A stretch of DNA of 5,337 nt from an uncultured Ruminococcus sp. GTDB taxonomy: Bacteria > Bacillota_A > Clostridia > Oscillospirales > Ruminococcaceae. Within the stretch, counting starts at the first letter, position 1. Each line of letters starts with the position of its first letter. Both the position numbers and the translations under genes were made by a program. Shown here one piece after another: positions 1-4,463 of this stretch. Under the pieces are notes generated by a model, which did no database searches, was not told the DNA's origin, and saw nothing but the letters and a program-made list of their open reading frames with translations. Location of the stretch: contig CALFMA010000059.1 in assembly GCA_937880065.1 (NCBI GenBank), positions 1 to 5,337 on the forward strand. The letters are read 5' to 3'.

Positions 1-1
1 G

Positions 2-79
2 AACCGCAGGGAATATCCACACCTTGCCGCTGACTGCCCATGGAAAGTGCCCGGTAAAAAGAGCCTGCCTGAAATGTAA
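2..79 (+). other. GC-rich window edge with a short open frame ending in TAA
   Basis: The first 60 bases are about 55% G+C by direct count, clearly richer than the roughly one-third G+C that follows. One plus-strand frame is open from the window edge to a TAA at 77-79 and reads NRREYPHLAADC..., which could be the last 25 codons of a gene entering from the left. A minus-strand frame starting at an ATG near position 91 is also open to the edge, so the coding strand cannot be decided. No family is recognised. The composition step suggests a different origin from the IS21 remnant beside it. Confidence 0.2.
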
Positions 80-91
80 TCAAACAGGCTC
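56..91 (-). terminator. Rho-independent terminator of the istB remnant operon
   Basis: On the minus strand GAGCCTG (91-85) and CAGGCTC (67-61) form a perfect 7-bp G+C-rich stem with a 17-base loop, followed at once by five T residues (60-56). It lies about 45 bp past the stop codon of the last minus-strand gene, where a transcription terminator is expected. On the plus strand the same hairpin lacks an immediate T run, so it looks one-directional. Confidence 0.7.
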
Positions 92-136
92 ATATCATCT
101 ATTACTTTTACTGTATGGAGTAATAGTTGAGCTTAA

Positions 137-331
137 TCAGATTTCTGGATAATCGATGTCATTCTTATCAAGAATAGCTTTGAGCTTATCTATGTAGTCA
201 TACAGTCTTTGAATTTCTATCCAATTGCCATGACACAAATTATCAGCCTCTTCCAATTCGTGACGGGTGAGCTCATAATCATCCCACTTTAGGCACTTGT
301 GATTGTGACTGAAAGCACAGTAATCATTCAT
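137..331 (-). CDS. Small protein of unknown function downstream of istB
   Basis: A 64-residue protein beginning MNDYCAFSHNHKC and ending KNDIDYPEI. It is acidic, has three cysteines (residues 5, 13 and one in a CHGNW segment), and a C-terminal part (EIQRLYDYIDKLKAIL) that looks helical and could form a short coiled coil. The ATG at 331-329 overlaps the istB stop by one base (TGATG), which points to translational coupling; a GTG one codon upstream is an alternative start. The close overlap and shared terminator place it in the same transcription unit as istB, so it is probably a third small ORF of the IS21-type element. I do not recognise the family and assign no function. With its upstream partner truncated, expression would depend on a promoter from the inserted IS. 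Confidence 0.6.
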   Translation of the reverse strand: MNDYCAFSHNHKCLKWDDYELTRHELEEADNLCHGNWIEIQRLYDYIDKLKAILDKNDIDYPEI

Positions 332-639
332 CACGGCTCAGCTCCTTCCGGTAATCCATGACGTTTTCTCATTGAGACAGCACCGTCAATCATAATGTCA
401 TAGGCATTATTGATAATTCTGTCGATGATAGCGTCAGAAATAGGGCTGTCATTATCCGGATCAGGATTTATACGATTATACCAGCCTTCCGAGTGATACT
501 GTGTGCAAAATATCATGGATTTTTCAATTCTTGATTCGATTATCTCCAATAAATCGTAGCTTTCATTTGCATTAAGTTTTCGTATCAGCCATTCATCAAG
601 TATCAGTAAATCGACTTTCTTGTATGCATTGATTGGAAT
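331..639 (-). pseudogene. istB: istB fragment: IS21-family helper ATPase, C-terminal part only
   Basis: About 102 codons of an IstB-like AAA+ ATPase, the DNA-binding helper of IS21 transposases. Visible are the Walker B segment [10 protein letters not shown] near the start, a sensor-like strand ([13 protein letters not shown]), the IIDRII segment, and the C-terminal [11 protein letters not shown] matching the usual G-x-S-x-R ending. IstB proteins are normally about 250 residues; the N-terminal half with the Walker A P-loop is missing. The open frame continues upstream to a nominal ATG at 687, but those 16 codons (MPILDFGYF...) come from the tip of the inserted IS3 element, and that ATG has no ribosome binding site. 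The missing half is not found beyond the other end of the IS. ATP binding should therefore be lost. The istB identity is strong from the motifs; the inactivity is inferred. Confidence 0.85.
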
Positions 640-676
640 TGTCAAGAAATGTGCAGTCAAAAAATACCCAAAATCT
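640..676 (+). repeat. Left terminal inverted repeat of the IS3 element
   Basis: Begins TGTCAAGA, and its inner block GCAGTCAAAAAATACCC...TCT mirrors the right end. It also encodes the artificial N-terminus of the istB fragment frame. Read outward (minus strand) the tip is TTGACA, a consensus -35 hexamer pointing into istB, with only a weak -10 candidate (TACAAG, 15-bp spacing). Confidence 0.7.
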
Positions 677-690
677 AAGATAGGCATGTA

Positions 691-1602
691 TCAGGCAACG
701 TGATGAGAGAGTTGCTTTGAATTTCTTAATGCCACAGGTGGGAGACCACCTTCATTGAAGCTGTTGATCCTTTGTGTGTTGTAGTAACCGAAGATATATC
801 TGAAGATGATCGTCTTGACCTCTTCACGTTTCATCTTGTATGTCGGAATCTGATACAGCTTTTCTTTTTTCAGTGTAGCAAAAAAGCTCTCCATACGAGC
901 GTTGTCATAGCAGTGAGCAGTACCACTGAGACTTTGAATAAGACCAGCTGTTACCAATTCACTGCGGAAAGCATAGCTTGTATACTGACAGCCTCTGTCG
1001 CTGTGAAGGATTGCTCCTTCGAGCCTCCCATACTTCTCACGGAGTTGCTTAATGGTATCTATACAAAGCTCTTTCTTCATATTATCGCGCATTTCAAGAG
1101 CAACAATTTCGCCGTTGAAACAGTCGAGAATTGGAGATACATAGAGCTTGCCGTCAGCACACTGAACTTCAGTAATATCAGTCAGGAGCTTTTTAAGCGG
1201 TGCATCCGCAGTGAAATTTCGTTTTATCAGGTTTTCTTTATCCTGAGTAGCTGTGTCAGCCTTTGTAATTCCGTTAGGTCTGCGGTGTCTGTGAATAAGT
1301 CCAGCTTCACTCATAGTGCGATAAACTGTTCTGAGGCTGACATGAGTGCCACGCTGTGCAAGAGCTATCTGCATCCTTCTGACACCGTAATTCTTGTTGT
1401 CGGGATGCTCTGATAATATACCTTGTATTTTGACCAGAAGAAGTTGTCTTGCACCGGGCTTACCCTGATTTCTAAGCCAGCGATAGTAACCAGATTCACT
1501 GATTTTCAGGACTTGGCATATTGCTTTCGCTCCGTACTTGTGGCGAAATTCATTGACGAACAGATGACGTTCGCTTGTTTTTACTTCTTCCGGTCTTTTG
1601 CG
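691..1602 (-). CDS. IS3-family transposase OrfB, DDE catalytic part of the OrfAB fusion
   Basis: Catalytic part of the IS3 transposase, an RNase H-fold DDE integrase-like enzyme that cuts and joins the element ends. The frame is open from about 1629 and is entered by a -1 shift from OrfA at the slippery site 1602-1608, giving a fusion of about 388 residues, normal for IS3. The N-terminal part carries a second helix-turn-helix-like region (RHKYGAKAICQVLKISESGYY and YGVRRMQIALAQ). In fusion numbering the triad is D227 (LLTDITE), D287 (LHSDRGCQYTS) and E323 (ARMESFFATLKKEK), with exactly 35 residues between the second D and the E. No frameshift or stop interrupts it. It ends with TGA at 693-691, inside the left end of the element. 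A shorter product from an internal ATG at 1374 is possible but lacks a good ribosome site. Confidence 0.9.
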   Translation of the reverse strand, partial: RKRPEEVKTSERHLFVNEFRHKYGAKAICQVLKISESGYYRWLRNQGKPGARQLLLVKIQGILSEHPDNKNYGVRRMQIALAQRGTHVSLRTVYRTMSEAGLIHRHRRPNGITKADTATQDKENLIKRNFTADAPLKKLLTDITEVQCADGKLYVSPILDCFNGEIVALEMRDNMKKELCIDTIKQLREKYGRLEGAILHSDRGCQYTSYAFRSELVTAGLIQSLSGTAHCYDNARMESFFATLKKEKLYQIPTYKMKREEVKTIIFRYIFGYYNTQRINSFNEGGLPPVALRNSKQLSHHVA

Positions 1603-1856
1603 AAAAAACCGAGTGCATCCTTTAAAATCTCATTTGCTTTACGCAGTTCGGCAATCTCACGTTCGAGTTCCACAATTCGCTTATTTGCTTCGTCATCAGA
1701 CGTATGATAATTCTTTACCTTGGCAGCAGCGTTACGTTTTGAACGCCAGTCTGACAGCGTGTAATACTGGATTCCTAATTGCTGAGCAGCCTTTTTCAGT
1801 CCAATCTCATCTGAGAGCTTTAACGCCTCTTCTTTGAATTCTTTACTGTACTTCAT
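1581..1856 (-). CDS. IS3-family transposase OrfA (helix-turn-helix protein)
   Basis: A 91-residue DNA-binding protein of the transposase_8 / HTH_Tnp_1 family, which recognises the IS ends and can limit transposition. Residues about 8-45 form the helix-turn-helix (EEALKLSDEIGLKKAAQQLGIQYYTLSDWR), and residues about 57-85 a leucine-zipper-like coiled coil (IVELEREIAELRKANEIL) used for multimerisation in this family. The ATG at 1856 follows a purine-rich ribosome site (GAAAGGGAAAG). A promoter lies just upstream at 1889-1917. The OrfA stop TAA (1583-1581) lies well inside the OrfB frame, and the overlap holds the slippery heptamer, so ribosomes either finish OrfA or make the OrfAB fusion. Confidence 0.9.
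   Translation of the reverse strand: MKYSKEFKEEALKLSDEIGLKKAAQQLGIQYYTLSDWRSKRNAAAKVKNYHTSDDEANKRIVELEREIAELRKANEILKDALGFFAKDRKK
1591..1611 (-). promoter_or_regulatory. Programmed -1 ribosomal frameshift site
   Basis: In the OrfA frame the codons GGT TTT TTC (1610-1602) contain the canonical X-XXY-YYZ heptamer T-TTT-TTC. Slippage by -1 leads directly into OrfB as ...LGFF|RKRPEEV. The heptamer sits inside a possible hairpin of its own: bases 1611-1603 pair with 1599-1591 (nine pairs including one G-T) around a CGC loop. A second stem-loop, CGAAC/GTTCG with a 7-base loop, lies about 28 bases downstream, further than the usual 5-9. Frameshifting is known for IS3 elements; use of this exact site is inferred. 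Confidence 0.7.
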
Positions 1857-1888
1857 TTTTTCTTTCCCTTTCTGGTTTTCTTATTTAT

Positions 1889-1917
1889 ATTCTACCAGAT
1901 TTTTGGGTGTTTGTCGA
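1889..1917 (-). promoter_or_regulatory. Sigma-70-type promoter of the IS3 transposase genes
   Basis: On the minus strand TCGACA (1917-1912) and TAGAAT (1894-1889) each match five of six consensus bases and are separated by exactly 17 bp. The predicted start is about 25 bp before the OrfA ATG. The -35 element lies within the right inverted repeat, so transposase binding to the end could repress transcription. Confidence 0.6.
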
Positions 1918-1950
1918 CTGCTCTTTCAGTATAACACATCACTCTTGACA
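1897..1950 (-). repeat. Right terminal inverted repeat of the IS3 element
   Basis: Read from 1950 inward the tip is TGTCAAGA, identical to the left tip. The following block GCAGTCGACAAACACCC...TCT matches the left inner block with few differences but is displaced by about 16 extra bases. Read outward on the plus strand the tip is TTGACA (1945-1950). Confidence 0.65.
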
Positions 1951-1954
1951 GGAT

Positions 1955-2004
1955 TTGACATATAATATGATATTAGTATATCATATTTTCTGCATGTTTG
2001 TCAA
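1955..2004. promoter_or_regulatory. Palindromic block with divergent overlapping promoter sequences
   Basis: On the plus strand TTGACA (1955-1960) and TATCAT (1979-1984) are 18 bp apart. On the minus strand TTGACA (2004-1999) and TATACT (1980-1975) are also 18 bp apart. The -10 regions overlap inside a perfect 10-bp inverted repeat, AATATGATAT (1964-1973) / ATATCATATT (1978-1987), with a TAGT centre. The minus promoter would fire into the IS3 end; the plus one would fire into a region with no plus-strand gene. Sequence match only; activity is inferred. Confidence 0.45.
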
Positions 2005-2205
2005 TAGAGTTAGGTGAATTTTGTGTATAAAATTTCTGCGCCGTGGATTGAAAACCGTGAATCATATACAACACAGATGAGCTAAAAAATGACAACATGG
2101 TAAAACATTGAACATTTATATAGGTAAATACGATCGTTTCGAGAGCTATGTTAGAACGACTAAAAGTATGACAGAAGCAAGATATAAAGTGAACGTCAAA
2201 TACTC

Positions 2206-2248
2206 CCATCTACTATTATACATGGATGTTTCCTATTCTCATAGATGG
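2206..2248. repeat. Inverted repeat downstream of the two-gene minus-strand operon
   Basis: CCATCTA (2206-2212) and TAGATGG (2242-2248) are perfect complements around a 29-base loop, about 45-90 bp past the stop of the upstream minus-strand operon. Neither side is followed by a real T run, so it is at best a weak terminator or 3'-end stabilising stem. Confidence 0.3.
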
Positions 2249-2293
2249 TGTGTTATTTTATGTTTACGTTATTAGGCAGTTACAGAAAACTTA

Positions 2294-2656
2294 TTATAGA
2301 TAAACCATAGAAGCATAAACACTTTCTTTAGCCAGTTCTTTGTATGCATTTGCTATTCTACCAACTTCAAGCAAATTTCCGCTTTCAAGTGCTACAAGAT
2401 AAGCTTTATCCTCATTTAACAATAATTCTTTCTGTTCCTCAATTTTATCTTTAACATTGATTGCTAAATCTTCAAGATGTTGTAGGATATTGCCATTGTC
2501 AACAGCTTTCTGCAAGAGTTCGGGAGAATATTCTTCACGATAATGCAGATGATATCGGATAAAATCCTCGTGGAAAGCGGTAATTCTACCGGTTTCAAGG
2601 TTAGTAACTGTAATTCTTTCTGTATCAAGTTCCCACTTATCACTTTTGAAAATCAT
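2294..2656 (-). CDS. Small helical protein of unknown function, possibly TnpV-like
   Basis: A 120-residue soluble protein with no signal or membrane segment. Residues about 1-30 look like short beta strands (WELDTERITVTNLETGRITAF); residues 45-120 look almost wholly helical and acidic. The C-terminal segment (GNLLEVGRIANAYKELAKESVYASMVYL) resembles, from memory, the ending of TnpV transposon-encoded proteins (WVGRMNNI...EIVxxExxY), and the preceding helices (LLQKAVDNGNILQHLEDLA) fit the same pattern; this is a weak, unsearched match. I chose the ATG at 2656 because GAGG sits five bases upstream; a frame extension to 2695 overlaps the preceding gene and has no ribosome site. It follows the secreted-protein gene with a 7-bp gap, and its ribosome site overlaps that gene's TGA, so the two are probably co-translated. 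TnpV function itself is not well defined. Confidence 0.75.
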   Translation of the reverse strand: MIFKSDKWELDTERITVTNLETGRITAFHEDFIRYHLHYREEYSPELLQKAVDNGNILQHLEDLAINVKDKIEEQKELLLNEDKAYLVALESGNLLEVGRIANAYKELAKESVYASMVYL

Positions 2657-2663
2657 AACTTCC

Positions 2664-3353
2664 TCACTTTCTTTTCTTAAACATACTTGCTCCACCGATA
2701 CCTACAATAGCAATTCCACCGATTGCAAACGGTAACGGGTTGCTTTCAGGACGCTCAGGAACGCCCTCTGTGGCTCTTTCTGTGCTTTCGGCAGATACTT
2801 TACTATCCGATTTATTACGGCTCTCTGACGGCTTTTCAGCTCCGTTTCCTGCGATACCGACAGCACCGCTATCGTTACTTTCAGTATCTTCGTTATATAC
2901 ACGCTCCGTTGTATCTTCTTCAAGAGTGCTGAAAACAGGGAACGTCTCAACGGTATCACCATTTTGGTCAATCATATTCCATTGACCGCCTATGAGTTGA
3001 AAATGGTATGAATTATCCTCGGTGTCGATAGTCCAATTGCCGTTTCTATCATCGTTGAAATCCCAATTCTCAATAAGTCTGTTGTAATAGTCCTTGTATT
3101 CGTATTTAAGTTCGCCTAATGCTGTCCAATCATACTCATCTGAGCCGTGATTCTCGTCAATCCACTTGCTGAGTATGTGATGATTGAAAGATGCTTCGGG
3201 AAATTCTGTTCCGTCATCATTTCTTCCAAGCCACATTTCCTCCCAGATTTCCGATTCTATGTAGTCTTTATCAAGTATTTCGGCAGCGTGAGCAGTAATG
3301 CCTATGCTCGAAACAATACAAAGGGTTGCGAGGGTTGTGATAATTTTTTTCAT
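2664..3353 (-). CDS. Secreted protein with C-terminal membrane anchor, unknown function
   Basis: A 229-residue protein. Residues 1-24 are a clear Sec signal peptide (MKKIITTLATLCIV...ITAHAA) with likely cleavage at AHA|A or HAA|E. Residues about 25-145 are a very acidic, Trp- and Tyr-rich domain (EIWEEMWLG, WDFNDDRNGNWTID, GGQWNMIDQNGDTVETFP), perhaps beta-rich with repeated W-x-I/M-D motifs. Residues about 148-203 are a low-complexity Ser/Glu/Thr/Asp spacer. Residues 207-225 are a hydrophobic Gly/Ile-rich membrane segment, followed by KKRK. This mimics the signal-domain-linker-TM-positive tail layout of sortase substrates, but there is no LPXTG; the pre-TM sequence is NPLPF. The ATG at 3353 is chosen because AAAGGAG precedes it by 10 bp and it opens the signal peptide; a GTG at 3395 is rejected. 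It is the first gene of a two-gene operon. The domain family is not recognised. Confidence 0.85.
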   Translation of the reverse strand: MKKIITTLATLCIVSSIGITAHAAEILDKDYIESEIWEEMWLGRNDDGTEFPEASFNHHILSKWIDENHGSDEYDWTALGELKYEYKDYYNRLIENWDFNDDRNGNWTIDTEDNSYHFQLIGGQWNMIDQNGDTVETFPVFSTLEEDTTERVYNEDTESNDSGAVGIAGNGAEKPSESRNKSDSKVSAESTERATEGVPERPESNPLPFAIGGIAIVGIGGASMFKKRK

Positions 3354-3363
3354 AAAAGAAAAA

Positions 3364-3370
3364 CTCCTTT
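3364..3370 (-). promoter_or_regulatory. Ribosome binding site fixing the start of the secreted protein
   Basis: AAAGGAG on the minus strand, 10 bases before the ATG at 3353. It rules out the upstream GTG at 3395 as the main start. No good minus-strand promoter was found upstream; TTAACA with a poorly spaced CATAAA is the best and is weak. Confidence 0.7.
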
Positions 3371-3382
3371 CATTTTTAACAC

Positions 3383-3411
3383 TTGTAATTTTCACGTGTT
3401 TATGGTATAAT
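3383..3411 (+). promoter_or_regulatory. Upstream promoter P1 of the flavoprotein gene
   Basis: TTGTAA (3383-3388), 17-bp spacer, perfect TATAAT (3406-3411) with a TGG extended -10 (3403-3405). It lies divergent to the secreted-protein operon. A start near 3418 would place the perfect palindrome at 3425-3440 just inside the transcript. Confidence 0.6.
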
Positions 3412-3424
3412 TAGCTTATGTTAA

Positions 3425-3440
3425 GAACAGATATCTGTTC
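3425..3440. repeat. Perfect 16-bp palindrome, candidate operator
   Basis: GAACAGATATCTGTTC equals its own reverse complement. It is centred about 15 bp downstream of the predicted P1 start, a good place for a repressor roadblock, and could also fold in RNA as a 6-bp stem with an ATAT loop. It is not a Gram-positive LexA box, which needs GAAC-N4-GTTC; here the spacing is N8. Confidence 0.45.
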
Positions 3441-3524
3441 GATAAGAATTTGTGAGGCAGGCTGTGCTTCTTGCTGATTCGACCACTGATTGTTCTTTTT
3501 TCGATAGGGATTGATCCTTTCATA

Positions 3525-3553
3525 TTGAATTTTTGGGGTTGGTGTGGTATAAT
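3525..3553 (+). promoter_or_regulatory. Proximal promoter P2 of the flavoprotein gene
   Basis: TTGAAT (3525-3530), 17-bp spacer, TATAAT (3548-3553) with TGG extended -10 (3545-3547). The predicted start is near 3560, about 70 bases before the chosen ATG. Its surroundings resemble P1 (TGGTATAAT...TTA(A)TGTT..AG in both). Confidence 0.6.
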
Positions 3554-3632
3554 GTGTTTAATGTTTTAGATATTATGAATTATGATGCCAACTTTAAAAA
3601 GAATAAAGTATTCTTATGAAGGAAGAAATGAT

Positions 3633-4328
3633 ATGAAAGCAGTAGTTTTTTACGGAAGTCCGAGAAAAGGCAATACATATACTGCCACCAAAATTTTTAT
3701 GGACGAGATGTCTCAATGTGGCGAAGTAAGTTATTCGGAATTTTTCTTGCCGAAAGATGTTCCTGAGTTTTGTCTCGGGTGTCAGTTGTGCCTTGGCAAT
3801 CCGCGTGAAAAATGTCCCCACGCTTCATATATCGATCCGATATATAAGGCGATAATGGAGGCTGACGCACTTATTTTTACCACTCCGCATTACGGCGGAA
3901 GCAGTATGACAGGAAGTATGAAAAATCTGTTAGACCATCTTGATTTTTTCACACTGACCGTATCTCCCCGAAAAGAAATGTTCGGCAAAAAGGCTTTTAT
4001 ACTTACGACAGGAACAGGCAGTACCTCTGCTGTTAAACAGATAGAGAAATGCTTAAAAGGCTGGGGGATAAACAGAGTATCCTCGGCAGGAATAAAGATG
4101 TTTACAAACAAGTGGGATAAAATGCCGATAAAGAAGCAGAAAAGTCTGGAAAAAAGGCTTGTGAAAGCGGCACGAAACTTCTACTCGATGAAGAAAAAAA
4201 CACCTTATGCGTCGTCTGTTTTTATGTATTATATAAACAAGTTTGTTATCAGAAAATATATGGGCGTGAGAAGTTATCCGTTTGAGTACTGGAAAGAAAA
4301 CGGGTATTTTGATAAGTGTCCTTTTTAA
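3633..4328 (+). CDS. Flavodoxin-fold NAD(P)H/FMN oxidoreductase with iron-sulfur-type cysteine motif
   Basis: A 231-residue cytosolic flavoprotein of the NADPH-dependent FMN reductase / iron-sulfur flavoprotein superfamily. The phosphate-binding loop for FMN is GSPRKGNT (residues 8-15), and the second flavin loop is TPHYGGSSMTGSMKNLLD (84-101). Between them C47, C50, C53 and C61 form C-x2-C-x2-C-x7-C, the compact spacing that ligates a 4Fe-4S cluster in Isf-type proteins. The C-terminal third (about 160-231) is basic and aromatic (KKKTPYASSVFMYYINKF...YPFEYWKENGYF), as in clostridial family members. The start at 3633 is chosen for AAGGAA eight bases upstream and because the protein then begins directly with the first beta strand (MKAVVFYGSP). 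It has its own promoters and no close partner. The physiological electron acceptor cannot be told from sequence. Confidence 0.9.
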   Translation: MKAVVFYGSPRKGNTYTATKIFMDEMSQCGEVSYSEFFLPKDVPEFCLGCQLCLGNPREKCPHASYIDPIYKAIMEADALIFTTPHYGGSSMTGSMKNLLDHLDFFTLTVSPRKEMFGKKAFILTTGTGSTSAVKQIEKCLKGWGINRVSSAGIKMFTNKWDKMPIKKQKSLEKRLVKAARNFYSMKKKTPYASSVFMYYINKFVIRKYMGVRSYPFEYWKENGYFDKCPF

Positions 4329-4401
4329 ATTAATCTGCTATTTATAAAAATATATTATTTGACAATTTCCAATATATCGAACTGAATATTATTACATAGC
4401 C

Positions 4402-4434
4402 GATTGTGACTAACAATCACAGACAGCTTTTCTT
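4402..4434 (+). terminator. Weak possible terminator after the flavoprotein gene
   Basis: GATTGT (4402-4407) and ACAATC (4413-4418) form a 6-bp stem with a 5-base loop; an alternative stem TGTGA/TCACA overlaps it. The T-rich TTTTCTT starts about nine bases later, which is too far for a typical intrinsic terminator. No better candidate exists between 4329 and 4450. Confidence 0.25.
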
Positions 4435-4463
4435 ATACTCAAAATACGAAAGGAGTTGGTCAG

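Larger units (their letters stand above)
640..1950 (-). mobile_element. IS3-family insertion sequence, about 1.31 kb
   Basis: A transposase gene pair in the IS3 arrangement (OrfA, then OrfB in the -1 frame) is bounded by related inverted sequences. Both tips read TGTCAAGA inward (640-647; 1950-1943), and a longer inner match begins GCAGTC at 653 on the left and at 1921 (minus) on the right. The length fits the usual 1.2-1.5 kb. No target duplication is seen: the three flanking bases are AAT on the left and GGA on the right. OrfB residues such as TDITEV and LYVSPILDCFNGEI recall the IS150 group, but OrfA is too short for typical IS150, so the subgroup is left open. The element interrupts istB and appears complete and potentially active. 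The right end is less certain, because a second TTTGACA lies 10 bp outside it. Confidence 0.85.
1951..2293 (-). other. 343-bp spacer without a supported gene
   Basis: This stretch between the IS3 element and the next minus-strand gene is strongly A+T-rich. The longest frame (78 codons, minus, 2209-1973) has no ribosome binding site, an unusual Cys/Phe/Ser-rich composition, and no recognisable family, so it is not called. It holds a palindromic two-way promoter-like block (1955-2004), a single CRISPR-repeat-like string (2136-2153) and an inverted repeat (2206-2248). The N-terminal half of istB, expected here if the IS had simply inserted, is absent. Confidence 0.5.
3412..3632 (+). other. Leader region before the flavoprotein gene
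   Basis: About 220 bp without a gene. It contains a 16-bp palindrome, a related direct repeat pair (TTCGATAAGAATT at 3438-3450 and TTCGATAGGGATT at 3500-3512), a doubled CTGATT, a T run (3496-3500) without a convincing stem before it, and a second promoter (3525-3553). An ATG at 3582 in the flavoprotein frame is ignored because it lacks a ribosome binding site. Confidence 0.5.

Noticed and set aside
772..1413. Long plus-strand open frame (213 codons) opposite OrfB
   Set aside because: It lies antisense to a transposase with intact catalytic motifs, has no ribosome binding site, and its Cys/Ser/Leu-rich translation matches nothing; it is a shadow frame.
1961..1966. TATAAT directly next to TTGACA (1955-1966)
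   Set aside because: The two hexamers abut with no spacer, so they cannot form one promoter; other spaced pairs in the block are better.
1973..2209. 78-codon minus-strand frame between the IS and the next gene
   Set aside because: No ribosome binding site, odd Phe/Ser/Cys-rich composition, no operon link, and it ends inside the palindromic promoter-like block.
2702..2985. Frames on both strands overlapping the linker and TM region of the secreted protein
   Set aside because: The secreted protein has a signal peptide, good ribosome site and coherent domain layout; the others are basic low-quality shadows.
3393..3395. GTG start 14 codons upstream of the secreted protein
   Set aside because: It would bury the signal peptide behind a polar extension and lacks a ribosome site; the ATG at 3353 has AAAGGAG.
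3425..3440. LexA (SOS) box reading of the palindrome
   Set aside because: Gram-positive LexA sites need GAAC and GTTC separated by four bases; here they are separated by eight.
3491..3500. T run as an intrinsic terminator or attenuator
   Set aside because: No stable G+C-rich stem directly precedes it; the best stem (GCAGG/CTTGC) is short, wobble-containing and too far upstream.
4359..4392. TTGACA at 4359-4364 as a promoter for the methyltransferase stub
   Set aside because: The nearest -10-like TATTAT is 22 bp away, outside the workable spacing range.
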